Source: Plazaster borealis
Taxonomy: Eukaryota > Echinodermata > Asteroidea > Forcipulatida > Labidiasteridae
Length of the DNA: 64,000 bases
Assembly (NCBI GenBank): GCA_021014325.1
Contig: JAJGQC010000654.1
Coordinates: forward strand, 1 to 64,000
Direction of reading: 5' to 3'
Shown: positions 34,217 to 45,277 of the stretch, piece by piece
Layout of the letters: every line of letters starts with the position of its first letter
Numbering within the stretch: the first letter of the stretch is position 1
Notes under the pieces: generated by a model
What the model was told of the DNA's origin: nothing
What the model saw: only the letters and a program-made list of their open reading frames with translations
Database searches by the model: none
Made by a program: the position numbers and the translations under genes

Positions 34217-34931
34217 CATGAAAGTCCCCTGTAGAACTGCTATGAGGCTACTATTGAAGAGGCTCAATCTTTCAAGTCTGGAACTCCCAGAGAACAGTAA
34301 GGTTGTTGGTGTCAGTAAGCCCAATTCATTGTTATCAAGACGAATCTCAACAAGGTTGGTTAAGTTTCCTTGTTGCAGAGCATCTAAATTGTTGCAAAGC
34401 ATCTCTGTGTAATTCTTCTTGAGGGCGCCATTTAAACTCAACAATCGCAGTTTCTCGGAAACGTCTCTAAACGTTTCTTCTTCGCTGAGGGTTATGTTAT
34501 TGGTGTCCAGGATTAGCTCCTCCAATGCTGGGAACTTATTGCAGGTGAACCAGCGTGGCTGAATTTCTACAATGGTGTTATTAGTGAGGTCTAATGTTCT
34601 GAGGTTAGGGAGGGTGTTTCTCAGGGTTGGATGCTTGTCCTAAAATGTCTTGTGTTTGAGCCTGATATCCTGAGGGATGTAGTGTTTGATGGAATCAATC
34701 TCAGCAGAGACTTACTCCACTTGCTGCATGTCAGACTGGTTATCCTGAGCAGCTGCAATAGTCTATTGATACAGCAAACGCACAAGGCAAGTCCTGGTCA
34801 GCGTTAGGTGTGTCTTGGGCAACACTGGACACCACAGACAAGGCGAGGACGATAACGGTAAAGAGGAAGGCAGTGTCTAAACCAGAATGTGCCATACTGT
34901 GCCTCTTAATCTCACTTCTTCTCTTGGTCAA
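34217..34931 (-). CDS. Leucine-rich-repeat receptor, N-terminal exon (TLR-like), frameshifted
   Basis: The start at 34931 (or the ATG of M-A-H-S-G, 36 bases in) gives a signal peptide with hydrophobic core F-L-F-T-V-I-V-L-A-L-S-V-V. An LRR N-cap follows (C-A-F, then C-S-C-S, then L-T-C-S-K-W and L-I-P-S-N-T-T-S-L-R-I), then repeats: L-R-T-L-D-L-T-N-N-T-I, L-E-E-L-I-L-D-T-N-N-I, L-V-E-I-R-L-D-N-N-E-L and L-E-R-L-S-L-F-N-S-S-L. The exon ends at 34217 before a GTAAGA donor in an LRR (G-T-F-M), so more repeats should follow to the left. Two frame changes, near 34740 and 34640, break the frame; they are either sequence errors or signs of a pseudogene. A Toll-like receptor ectodomain is likely, but no TIR domain is visible. 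Confidence 0.7.
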
Positions 34932-34934
34932 GTG

Positions 34935-36190
34935 TGATTACCAGCAAACCTTACTCCAGACCACTTCTAATTTGTTGTTCACTTCAAATAACTTCTCGTC
35001 TTCTTTGATGATGAGATTCCAATACATGTAGTGTACATGCCTACAGAGTAAAACAAACAAAAACATAATAATTATAATAAATCACACAAATACAAATCCT
35101 TTTTTGATTCAATTCCACTCCACCATTAACTGTTTATTTTTTACTTCAGAGTAAAATGAATCCATACCACTTTTGGATTGACTCCTATAAGCAACTTGAT
35201 GTTACACAAGCAAACATTCTCCACTCAAAATTAAAGTTAAAGGCCAAGACACTGAGGTATAAACAGCTTGTAACAAGCCTTACATGCATACTGTAAACAT
35301 GTGTTCACACTTTCAGGCAACCCTTTTATTAAAAAGTGAAAATACCAGAAAATAGTACTCTTGATTCTTCAACCGACATGTCCACCTACAGTACTGCATC
35401 AAGCAAAACTACCACCTACTACCACCTATCACATGGGCATTTAATGATCAATCGGAACAGTAATAATCATTAATTGCATTTAATTGAGCATATTGTGTCA
35501 AGCAGCAGTGCACCGGTGCGGGGATCGATTCTACCCCCCCCCCCCACACCTGTACAGCAGCATTCCAAGCCGTAGGTAGAATCTTCTAGAGAAACATTTT
35601 CCCTTGATAGGATTTTCTATCCCGCTAAAAAAGTCCTCTAAAATCAGAATTTGTTCCTTAATGTTTCAAAGACACTTTCCAAGTTTGAAGTACTTTCGGA
35701 TTTTATGCTCTTTGCATAAAAAATACTGACTTTTAGACCACGTATAAATGCCAAATCACTTAAAATAGAATAACAATGGTTTTTTTGGTTAAAGTACGTG
35801 TATATTTTTGGTAATTTCACAGAAATGGTCAGGAAAAATTTGACAGACTGAAAAATCTATAGTGGAATTGTTAACAAGGAAGTTCATTCAACTCATCAGA
35901 CACCTGCACTTTATTTAGTGACACACACTGACAGGTGTCTGAGGCAAGCACTGCTGTAAGAAAGAAACACAGCATAAAGGTCCTAAACTAAGCTCAAAAC
36001 ATTTGTTGCCACTTAATATTAGGCTGTGGGATGGAATGGTTCCAGGTGTTGTTTATTGCCAATAATAACTGCATTAGGTGATTAATAAGCTCCATAAATA
36101 GTGCAAATCAATTATGCTGGTCTCCTCCTTCCGACCAGAGGTAGTCCAGCAGCGGAGGTAGTCCAGCGTATTGGCACTATTTATGGGGCT
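34935..36190. other. Noncoding stretch
   Basis: It should include the promoter side of the LRR gene. No recognisable motif is seen beyond a C run at 35535 and AT-rich DNA. Confidence 0.35.
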
Positions 36191-36203
36191 AGTGATTATT
36201 GAG

Positions 36204-37091
36204 AATGCTGGTCATCTCGCCCCTAGCAAGCTCGCCCCCAACAAAGTCGCCCCCTGCAGAGTCACCCCCTAGCCGGCTCGCCCTGGGTTGTTACAGAGTC
36301 GCCCCATGGCAATGTCGCCCCCAAACAATGTCGCCCCTAACAAAGTCGCCCCCTGAAAATGTCGCCCCCAGCCAATGTCGCCCCCTTGCAAAGTCGCCCC
36401 CAGATGTTATTTTAGTTCGGAAAATAGTTAGGGCTGATAGTTCAGTAATTGCCATGTATTATAATAATTTGAAAAAATGTTTTTAAGTGATAACCAGTTG
36501 GCAAACAATTTTTTTAAATGTTCCATCTATAGTTCAGTAATTGCCAATTATTTTAATAATTTGAAAAAAATGTTTTTAAGTGATAACCAGTAGGCAAACG
36601 ATTTTTTTAAATGTTCCATCTATAGTTCAGTAATTGCCAATTATTTTAATAATTTGAAAAAAATGTTTTTAAGTGAATGTCTATGAAGTGTAATAAGAGG
36701 TAGGCTAATCATTGACGAACTTAAGAAATTTGGAGCATGGAGATTATTATTTGATGACGTTTTTTACCCAAGCACAAGCTAAACATACAGACTATAAGTA
36801 GGCTTTAATACTCAATATTCCTTTCAGTTACAATAATTAAGCCATTATATTACATAAGGAGCATTATTTTTCCAAACTAAATAACATCTGGGGGCGACTT
36901 TGCGAGGGGGCGACATTGGCTGGGGGTAACATTGTCGGGGGGGCGACTTTGTTAGGGGGCGACATTGTTTGGGGGCGACATTGCCAGGGGGCGACTCTGT
37001 AACAACCCGGGGCGAGCCGGCTAGGGGGCGACTTTGCAGGGGGCGACTTTGTTGGGGGCGAGCTTGCTAGGGGGCGAGATGACCAGCCCCC
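36204..37091. mobile_element. Fold-back transposon with arms of ~15-bp direct repeats
   Basis: The left arm (36207-36413) and right arm (36880-37087) are inverted copies of about 207 bp, each made of tandem units of 15-16 bp such as AACAAAGTCGCCCCC and AAACAATGTCGCCCC. The outer end is GCTGGTCATCTCGCCCC in both. ATTATTGAG flanks both sides (36195-36203 and 37092-37100), a probable 9-bp target-site duplication. The 470-bp middle holds a direct repeat of about 108 bp in 2.5 copies (36425-36680) and no transposase. The architecture is that of sea-urchin TU and Drosophila FB elements. Confidence 0.88.
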
Positions 37092-37104
37092 ATTATTGAG
37101 TCAA

Positions 37105-39280
37105 TCCACTAGCCTTAGACAAATAACAATGGGGGGCTAGTATTATTAAATTTGTAAGGTCAGGCTATTGCAGTAATATTAAAAATGTTAGACCTACAAT
37201 GAGCGTAATTGTCAAACTCTCAACAAAATACACACGGCTGACACAAAGTCCCGTGACTTGTATTGGTCGACCCACTACTACTCTCATCATTACAAAAACT
37301 ATTTTGTGCGCGCATCCATCGCGTGAAACCACACATTGGAATCCGGACCGTGATTTGCTTTCAAAATGCTTTTTGTTTAAGGAGTATAAAGGCGAGTAGT
37401 TTTACCAAACAACAATATAAACACCTTAAAACTGTCTTAAGGATCTAAAGAACCAGGAACTTGTATGATATGTTTTATATATGGATCGTTTGCAACTTCA
37501 AAGGCACTCTATTAAAGCAGTATCGACTTTCAGCATACCATGCCAGCTCACCGTCCATTGGAAAAGCGTTAGAGGTCATGACCTTGCATGACTGTATCAG
37601 ATTTACAAAGGCGGGTGTTTTTTTTAATACACATTGATACAAAAGTATATAGTAAGATAAAGGTTTTCTTCTAATTTTTCTGACCGAGCTGAAGCTAGCA
37701 CAGTATTGGGCCCGAAATAGCCAGCCGCGTATTCCCGAAAAAGCCAGCCGCGTATTCAGAAAATAGAACACATACAGTACAGGGAGGTGACAAAATGTCT
37801 CATTTTGCTCGATTCAGAACGTGAATCCGTTATTTTAATCAAACGTATTCTGAAATATAAGCCATAACATACCAATTTTTACTTGATAATATGACAATTT
37901 AGTGTCTATAAATGATTGTAAAGCAAAAAGCAAAGAAGAATTAATTACAAATATGTAAAACAAATGAGCCGCAAAAAACAATGTCATGCTTGTGATCTTG
38001 TGTTGAATGACTGACTGATTGATACTTTTGATAATCTGATCATATAGCAGAACCCTCTGGCCTAGGGAGTATAGTCTCTTAATACTTATTCTCCATCCAT
38101 GCTTGTGTTCTAATTACTAGATTAAATTAAACGTACATAATCAAGGCCAAATATAAAAGGCAAGATACTTCCTAGTCAGAATCCCATTCATAATGCTCAT
38201 TATAATACACCTAAAACCCCTGCAGTATGTCATTCAAAATAAAACCATTCTTACTATAATTTTTTATAAAACGAATTGTCTTAGTAGGGGGAAGGGGTTC
38301 TCATCTCCTGTGGATACTTGCCTAAGTTGTTTCCTTATTTATGTATAATTTGTTTATAAGCCTATGAATTTGGTTTTTAATTTATTTATCAATTAAATAA
38401 TTAGCTTATTTGTTCATTTCATGGTGTAAACAATTGCCTTTTTAATCATTATTTTGAATTTGTTAATTGTTTTTACAGGATCAAAGAGCCCAAAAAACCC
38501 TTATTCTATTGAAGATGTTTACAAATTTCCCATGATGTTTTGTGTCTAGATTATTATTTAATGTGTGTTGCAACAGAACAATGGTTTTCCATGATAATAA
38601 TTTTTTTAAATAAAATTGTAATAAAATTCAAAATTCAAATTCATTCAATGATAGAGGGTTTTCTGTGAACTTTTGTGAATAATAATGTACCCTGAGTGAA
38701 AACTTTAACATTTTTAAACAATTTCCATTTGCACACTGTGGATCCAACCACATTTTGGCTGTAAGACAAATGAACTGCAATTGAGAGTAACAGTTATTTT
38801 ACACAACAAACTATCTAACACCATGAGGCAAAAACTTTAACAAAAAGTCTCAATGCGGATGGCCGGACAGAAGCTGTTTAATATCCAGAGGGTAATAATG
38901 AACCCTGAAAACTTATTCAAACAATAGAAAAACTTGACCACAATTTCCATTTTCACCTAGTGAATCTATTCACACACAAAAAATTACATATCACAACAAA
39001 CTATCTAGGGCAAAAACTTTAACAAAATGTCTCAATGCGGACGGCTACTCGGACCAAACAGACGGACGGACGGACAAAATCGGTATTACAGGCTCGCATA
39101 CTGCTAAAGCAGCTCGCCAAAAAGTGATGGCAGGATACCGACATTTTTCCCTACAATCTGTGGAAACAACCAAAACGACTTATACACTATATTGAAACTG
39201 AGACTGAGACCACTGAGAGTATAGCTAGCCGAGTGGTAACCACTTGATAATGAACATGCAGAGCTGCAAATTCGATTCTT
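37105..39280. other. Noncoding stretch with a dispersed direct repeat
   Basis: A block CAAAAACTTTAACAAAA-GTCTCAATGCGGA occurs at about 38829 and 39008, followed at 39060 by an ACGG microsatellite. It may be a SINE or LINE fragment. No exon is supported. Confidence 0.4.
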
Positions 39281-39282
39281 AC

Positions 39283-39400
39283 CTGTTTTGCGAGCAATTC
39301 TTGGCAGTACGAAATTATTGTTGGTTGTGATTCGTGAAACGGTAGATACAAGTCTACCAGTACCAAGACTTGACGTGACGTCCCAGCGAAACTCATCCAT
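39283..39400 (-). CDS. Possible first coding exon of an unknown gene
   Basis: ATG at 39400 opens M-D-E-F-R-W-D-V-T-S-S-L-G-T-G and stays open to A-R-K-T-G, where AAACAG is followed by a good donor GTAAGAAT. No family recognised, and no downstream exon found to the left. It could be chance. Confidence 0.28.
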
Positions 39401-39409
39401 CTTTAGACA

Positions 39410-41200
39410 ACATATATTGCGTGTATTCCATCAAAAAACATAAACTACAACGATTTAGTCGATAAATTTTGTGAAGAATTAACCCTTGCACTTCTTCTCC
39501 AGACTACCTGCAACGCAATGTATACAGTCAGTAGTTCGCACGTGTATTTGTGGGTCAAAGGTTAGGTTAGGTTGTCAATTTTGCACGCAAAACTTATGAG
39601 GGCGGGCTGTACTTTTGACGGTCAGTTTTTCTGCAATTCTGTCGTCTGCTTTTGATGATGAAAAGTTGCGTACAAGCAATGCACAATCTATCTATTATGA
39701 TAGACCAATTAAAAAGTTATGGCTTTAAATACAACCTTCGTTGCTGAAAAACTTAATATTTCCATACTTTTCGCTAACAAACAAAATTTCAATAATAGAA
39801 AAAATAAAATAATTTTAAATAAATTTTGATACTTGTTGGGCGATGGAAGCAGCGTGTCACAAAAAACGTCATCAAATGTATTTATTCATCACACCTGTCA
39901 GTTTAATAAATATTCTGTTTGGCTCTTTTCGGTCCAACGTTTCAACCTGGTTTTCAATCTCGCACTACATGTTTGCGAGAATATCTTTTTGAGATTGGTC
40001 ATCGTAGGCCTACCAGACATTTATGGCGCATGATCGTTATGGATCAGAAAGGTAGGCTATTTCTAGGCTGTGTCTGTGGATTTTGAATGGAAAAAACCCC
40101 AAACTGGATCATACGAAAGCGTAATAAAGACAGGGCTGATATGGCCGCCCGGGTAGGCGCTCAGGCGATATTCGCCCGGGCCATTCGCCCAGCCAACAGT
40201 AATCGGGGAAAATTGTTCTGCCATGACCTGATTTTAATTGATTTTAATTGAACACGCTTTCGTATGGATCCTTTCGATCCTGAGAAGAGTCCACACGTGT
40301 TTGTACACTTTCTTAGGGTTTTTTATTTCCAAATCTCGGCTATAAGGCTCCGGTGTCATAGGGGATTTTTGTCCCCGGTGACGTGTGTATCCCCCATACG
40401 GTAAATTAACAAGGGCTGAAGGATGCTCAAAACACTAGGGCGCTCTCTCAGTGAGAAGAAATTTCTTCACAATCTGCCGTGGGGACAGAATCTAACCCTA
40501 CACCGGTTTCGGGTTCCGTTTGATGTTAAAGCACCGTGTGTATAAATAAATGCGCCCTGCTCCAAAATAGACGACAGAGCCCGAGAGCCAGTGGCCAAGC
40601 CGAGGTTTGGAAAAGACCAACAGCGCCCTCATCTGTCAAGCAGTGTGATAATATTTAATTTTGAAACCTTCAACTTGTTTCCGTCCTCCGTGATCTTTGC
40701 TGATTCGCGCACCATAAGAAAGCAATAACTCTTAAAACTGCTGAAGCGTGGAAACACGTGAGAAATAATACTTTTATAAGTTCATCAAACATTTCACAAG
40801 TCCTGTAATGTCACTTAGGTATCATAAGAACTCTGCTTGTTATTGGATGGTCATTTAATCCAGGCTATAAACTAAAAAAAAGACTATGACAATAAAAAAA
40901 AAGACTATGACAATAAAAAAAAAGTTCCAATTAGAGATTAATTTATGGTTGCCAGTTAAAAAAATGGTAATTAAATTCCACGAACTGAACAAATTAATGG
41001 TAAACTAAAAATGCTAGGGACTGCAATAATTCCAGGGACAGCATTTTGGTATAAACAATTGTATCCAAGTCAGTGGCGAATTGGGACGGGATGGGGGTTG
41101 GGGGGTTGGATTGGGGAATGATTTAACAAACTCTCCCAGTCGCATCGTCAATAGTGAAATATTTACTTTATGGGGATTGGGTTGTAATGTATAAACAATG
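39410..41200. other. Noncoding stretch with a 166-bp inverted-repeat segment
   Basis: At 40106-40271 GGATCATACGAAAGCGT and ACGCTTTCGTATGGATCC are inverted ends around a GC-rich hairpin (GCCCGGG twice). A short A-rich duplication (GACTATGACAATAAAA, about 40881-40922) follows. No gene is seen. Confidence 0.4.
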
Positions 41201-41207
41201 AGGACCA

Positions 41208-41780
41208 GGGCCCAATTTCATAAAGCATGTAACTTAATATTGTAAGCACAAAAACTTGCTAAGCACCCTGGTTTCAATTTCACATAGTTAAGATTGATCG
41301 TAACTGCAAATCCATCGCAGTTGCTTAGCAAAGAGTGATGTCACAATACAAATCACTATGGTAATTACTGCTAACTCATCTTAAAGGAACGTTACAGAAC
41401 TGGTAATTAAAATTTTCTTTATGATCACAGATTTACATAAAACTTACATGGTCTAATGATGATGATAGTAGAAAACATCCCTAGAAATATTTCTGTCTGA
41501 AATGCCATATTTGATGAGAACTAAATAAAACTAATTTCCGATTGGAGTTTCTTTATCGCTCATGAGCGTTTTATTCATGCATTGTATAACACATGCAAAT
41601 GTGTAATCGGTTTTTCACTATTTTCTCGTGACCCCGATGGCCGATCGATCTCAAACTTCTACAGGTTTGTCAGTTTCTGTATATGGTGGATTATATAAAG
41701 TGCTTACACTGCCAGTTAGCAAAAACCAATTCTGTAATGTTCCTTTAAGATGAATCTTAGTGCTTTGTGAAATCGGCCCC
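41208..41780. mobile_element. GGGCCCAATTTCAT MITE interrupted by another MITE
   Basis: The left part (41208-41394) begins GGGCCCAATTTCATAAAGC and the right part (41745-41780) resumes with AAGATGAATCTTAGTGCTTT and ends at TCGGCCCC. The two parts are separated by the TTAA-flanked element at 41395. Confidence 0.75.
41395..41744. mobile_element. TTAA-flanked MITE nested in the 41208 element
   Basis: AGGAACGTTACAGAACTGGT at the left is answered by AACCAATTCTGTAATGTTCCT at the right in inverse. TTAA lies on both sides (41391-41394, 41745-41748), the target duplication expected of a piggyBac-mobilised MITE. 350 bp, no ORF. Confidence 0.85.
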
Positions 41781-41781
41781 A

Positions 41782-41972
41782 GGGCCCAATTTCATAAAGC
41801 ATGTAAGCACAAAATCTTGCTAAGCACAGAAAACTCTTGCTTAGGATAGGTTGCCAGCCAAAATACCATACAGTTACCATTGCTGTGACTGGTACCCCAC
41901 TCATTTCTTGCTTATAGCCAAGAAATTTGCTTAGCAGAATTTTCTATTAAACAGTTTTATGATATTGGGCCC
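41782..41972. mobile_element. MITE, GGGCCCAATTTCAT family
   Basis: It starts one base after the previous copy, with GGGCCCAATTTCATAAAGCA at the left and TTTTATGATATTGGGCCC at the right. The two copies lie head to tail. Confidence 0.8.
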
Positions 41973-42027
41973 AGGTATTACACACATGTCTGGTTTTGTG
42001 GGGTGCGTACCTCAAGTTCATCAATTT

Positions 42028-42085
42028 GTTTGTTTGTTTGTTTGTTTTGTTGGGGTGTTGGGGTGTTTGTTTGTTTGTCTGTTTC
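42028..42085. repeat. TTTG microsatellite
   Basis: Seven or more TTTG units with interruptions (TTGGGGTG), followed by a G run at 42105. Confidence 0.8.
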
Positions 42086-42470
42086 GTTTAGGGAAGGGGT
42101 TTTTTTTTGGGGGGGGGAAGGTTCTGTTGGCCAATTATATTTGTGAGACAATTTTAAGACTGGCTTTTGGTGTGGGCCCTATAGTCGCGCCCCTCTTACA
42201 ACTCTCCACTCAAAAATTAAAATAACAGGGTAAATAAATAATAAATTATACATCAATAAGTAAAACAATTAACATTTGTCTTTTTTAAGTCAGACAATTA
42301 TGACTAGCCAAGAATTCAAATCGTTTCTCATAACATTTATTTCATAAATAATAGGAACAAAACAGCATAGACAAAAATGTGTTTAACAAAAACATACTAG
42401 AGCACTCTGCATTAATAATGTCATGTTACACACACCCTATACTCACTCAGGTCATTTTACCATCAGTCAA

Positions 42471-42650
42471 GGCCCAAATTCATAGAGCTGCTTAAGCAAA
42501 AAAAGCACAACAAAATTATGATTGCCATAACAAGGTTACCAGCCAAAACTACCATGTCACAATCTGTCACTGGTATCCTGCTCATTTCTGCTAAGCAGGA
42601 AAATGTTAAGCAATATTCAGTGCTTAAGCAGCTCCATGAAATTTGGCCCA
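42471..42650. mobile_element. MITE, GGGCCCAATTTCAT family
   Basis: GGCCCAAATTCATAGAGCTGC at the left; TTAAGCAGCTCCATGAAATT and TGGCCC at the right. It is 180 bp, with an intact terminal inverted repeat of about 30 bp. Confidence 0.82.
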
Positions 42651-43173
42651 GGGTTCGCATCCCAATGCAAACCAGCCCTGGACAAGAATTCCTTCAAATC
42701 CGTTTTTCTTTCAACGTAGATTGTAAGTGGTATATTGCCTATCTACGGGAAAATGCTGGTGTACTGATTCTTTGCTAACGCAGAACGGGGTTCGAACCCC
42801 AACTATGTCCAAAGCCTGACACAAAAATGGAATTCCTGTTGGCCAGGGTTTCAATGCAAATTTGAACTGGCACTTGGCATGACTGTCTACAAATGTGATC
42901 TTTCAAGTTATTATAAACTGAACATTTTTCAATGTTTTGCTTGGTATTCTTCAACTCTTGGGTGAAAAAGGCTGTCTATTTTAAACTCTGTATATCTTTT
43001 TATGTTTTCTCCAAACAGATGAAAAGTAGACATCTTACATGATTGTTTATAAAGTGCAATCTTTCACGTACAAAACTTCTGATTACTATTTCATCCATTC
43101 ACATAATCATCATTGGCGTACTGACTGTTAAAAGGCCCTTTACTGTTTGACAAATCTTGCCAATTCTAGTCAA

Positions 43174-43314
43174 TCACTGCTTCGGGACTTCTCTGAATTT
43201 GGTTGCTATGTCCTCTGGACTTGTTGTTCCCACCATGGTCACCAGAGGGCGCTGTTCATCCAAACGCACTTTGATGGTCATCAGGCAGTGCATATCAATC
43301 AACGATTTCTGGCA
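43174..43314 (-). CDS. RMI1: RMI1 last exon and stop codon
   Basis: RMI1 is the scaffold of the BLM-TOP3A-RMI1-RMI2 dissolvasome; its C-terminal OB fold binds RMI2. This exon starts after TTTGGCACAG with C-Q-K-S-L-I-D-M-H-C-L-M-T-I, the strongly conserved tail helix and strand of RMI1's C-terminal OB fold. It runs through V-T-M-V-G-T-T-S-P-E-D-I-A-T-K to TGA at 43174-43176. Phase 0 in. The preceding exon ends K-L-R-Q, giving the family's conserved Q-C-Q junction. Confidence 0.85.
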   Translation of the reverse strand, partial: CQKSLIDMHCLMTIKVRLDEQRPLVTMVGTTSPEDIATKFREVPKQ

Positions 43315-43621
43315 CTGTGCCAAACCCTAATGAATCCAAATGAGTAAGGAGAAAAAAAATATATCAACTTGAAAAAGAAAGTTATAAGGTGAATAAAGAC
43401 TAGAATTTATTTTATAGATCCAAACAAATATGCTAAGTAGATCAAATGATACTAAGCAGAATTGGGTTGATAGCCAAGCTACTAGTAAGTATGAAGTAAC
43501 TGGTGCCCTGATGAGACACATCTAAACCAGATGAAGCCATGATGGTTCTCAACCACCGTGCAATAGTAGAGCTCATCGACACCACAGCATGAATCGGTTT
43601 CACAAATGACATGAACAGACA

Positions 43622-43814
43622 GGGCCCAATTTTATACAGCTGCTTCAGCAGAAAATATTGCTTAACAAATTCTGCTTAGCACAAAATGAGCAGGACACCA
43701 TTCACAAATTGTATATGTGACATGGCAATTTGGCTGGTAACCTTATTCTGGTAAGCATAATTTTATTGTGCTTAGCTACTTTTTGTCCTTAAGCATCTCT
43801 ATAAAATTGGGCCC
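43622..43814. mobile_element. MITE, GGGCCCAATTTCAT family, in RMI1 intron
   Basis: GGGCCCAATTTTATACAGCT and CATCTCTATAAAATTGGGCCC are the inverted ends. Confidence 0.82.
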
Positions 43815-44131
43815 TTGTCAGTTTTTCCTTACCCTATCCTCGGACACGTTTCGTCTTCTGAAGATATCACTGCTAATAGCAGTTAGCTTTGCAAAGTAAC
43901 ATTTTCTGGTATTTAGCTCAATGAAATTATTCATTTGCAAGTTAGATTTGAATAATGTCTGGTACAATGACTTACTGAGTCACAAGTGACTGCTTACATG
44001 TGAAGTCCTCAGACTAGGGACAGTTGCTATGTCACATGGTCTGGGTCAAACCTCTGCATAGTTACGTGTGAACACCCATACACAGTATTGAATGAATGTG
44101 TATGGCACAATGGTACCAGGGTTTCCCATCT

Positions 44132-44509
44132 GGGCCTAATTTCATAGAGATGCTTTAGCAGAAAATGTTGCTTAAAAATTTTTCTGCTAAGCCAAAGTAA
44201 CCAGAATACCAATCACAGATTGTACATGTGACATGATATTTTAGCTGGTAACCTTATTCTGGTAAGCATAATTCCGTTGGGCTTAAAGGTATCGTACACG
44301 TTTGGTAATGACTAACAGAGAGCTGTTGGTAGTATAAAACATTGTAGGAAACGACCTCTGAAGTGACGAGTTTTTTGAGAAAAAAAAATTTCTCAAACTT
44401 CTTGCAATAAGTTTTATTCCTGTCTGAAACACACAAATTTGTGAGAACACTGGTCTTTGACAATTTCCAAACGTGTTCAGTGCTTAAGCAGCTCTATGAA
44501 ATTGGGCCC
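44132..44509. mobile_element. GGGCCCAATTTCAT-type MITE with a nested insertion
   Basis: GGGCCTAATTTCATAGAGAT at the left and GCAGCTCTATGAAATTGGGCC at the right, about twice the usual length because of the element at 44287. Confidence 0.8.
44287..44483. mobile_element. TTAA-flanked MITE nested in the 44132 element
   Basis: It begins AGGTATCGTACACGTTTGG and ends CCAAACGTGTTCAGTGC, with TTAA on both sides (44283-44286, 44484-44487). It contains the GAGAGCTGTTG and GAAACGAC blocks that also occur at 58410-58445, so it is a short member of a dispersed family. Confidence 0.75.
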
Positions 44510-44625
44510 TGGAAGTTGCTATACAAAAGCTTGCCCTAAACCAAACCTACATCTTTGTTCCTCCATCTGTGTACCTCATATTTATTCTTAAAATGCATCT
44601 TTTGACATTTTTCTTATAGCCTTAC

Positions 44626-44694
44626 CTGGCGTAGTTTGGTCTCGAGATCTTTTGCTTCAGTTGCCTCCATTGATTTTAAAGATTTCTTCATTTG
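44626..44694 (-). CDS. RMI1: RMI1 exon, linker helix
   Basis: 23 codons between acceptor TTTCTTGTGCAG and donor GTAAGG: Q-M-K-K-S-L-K-S-M-E, then D-L-E-T-K-L-R-Q. It corresponds to the basic helix between the I-G-F-S-x-P-E-M motif and C-Q-x-x-L-I-D in RMI1. Phase 0 on both sides. Confidence 0.8.
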
Positions 44695-44781
44695 CTGCAC
44701 AAGAAATTAAATTAAACTTTGTTAGTTTATCTATAAGGAAAAAGATAAGCTTGGTTAAACCTGAACTGTTCACAACCACTT

Positions 44782-45130
44782 ATAATAATATCGACTCTTA
44801 TATAGCGCAATTCCAAAGAATGATCATTGCGCTTCAAACGTTATTACCCCTGGTCACTGGGCCATATATTTTATTCCTTAAACCATCTCAGCTCCTGTGG
44901 AGTATACAGGCTGTGCTGCCAAGTATGTAGCGCACAAAGCTAAATCAATCACAAGAACCGTCTCTGCCCTCACAGGTACCTATTTACCCCTGGGTGATGA
45001 GAAGCAATTATAGTGAAGTGTTTTGCTCAAGGACACAAGTGTCACGACCAAGATTCGAACCCACACCCTGATGACTCAGCAACCAGAACTTGAGTCCGAT
45101 GCACTAAACCGCTCGGCCACAACACGCCAT
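44782..45130 (-). mobile_element. tRNA-headed SINE, full length
   Basis: On the minus strand a tRNA-like head (B box GGTTCGAATCTTGGTCGTGA at about 45040-45060, A box near 45110) is followed by GACACTTGTGTCCTTGAGCA, the block CCCAGGGGTAAATAGGTACC, and a tail TATATAAGAGTC-ATATTATT. The same layout, in the opposite orientation, occurs at 57272-57620. Confidence 0.82.
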
Positions 45131-45217
45131 GGCTAAGCAAATTAATCTGCTTACTGTTGAACAGCTTCATTAAAGAGGCCCCAAATATTTTGGACATTTG
45201 TTATATTTCAAACTCAC

Positions 45218-45247
45218 TGTCATTTCGGGATTGGAAAATCCAATCAG
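45218..45247 (-). CDS. RMI1: RMI1 30-nt microexon (OB-fold strand)
   Basis: It encodes L-I-G-F-S-N-P-E-M-T, the conserved I-G-F-S-x-P-E-M motif of the RMI1 C-terminal OB fold, between acceptor GTACTCAG and donor GTGAGT. With these edges it is phase 0 on both sides and joins S-N-Q upstream to Q-M-K-K downstream. An upstream AG (CTTTCAG) would extend it by 8 bases but brings a stop or frameshift, so I chose the inner acceptor. About four residues of the family are then missing. Confidence 0.65.
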
Positions 45248-45277
45248 CTGAGTACCTGAAAGTTAGAAGGAAATAAT

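Noticed and set aside
36199..36486. Ser/Pro-rich ORF
   Set aside because: It is the translation of the 15-bp direct repeats in the left fold-back arm.
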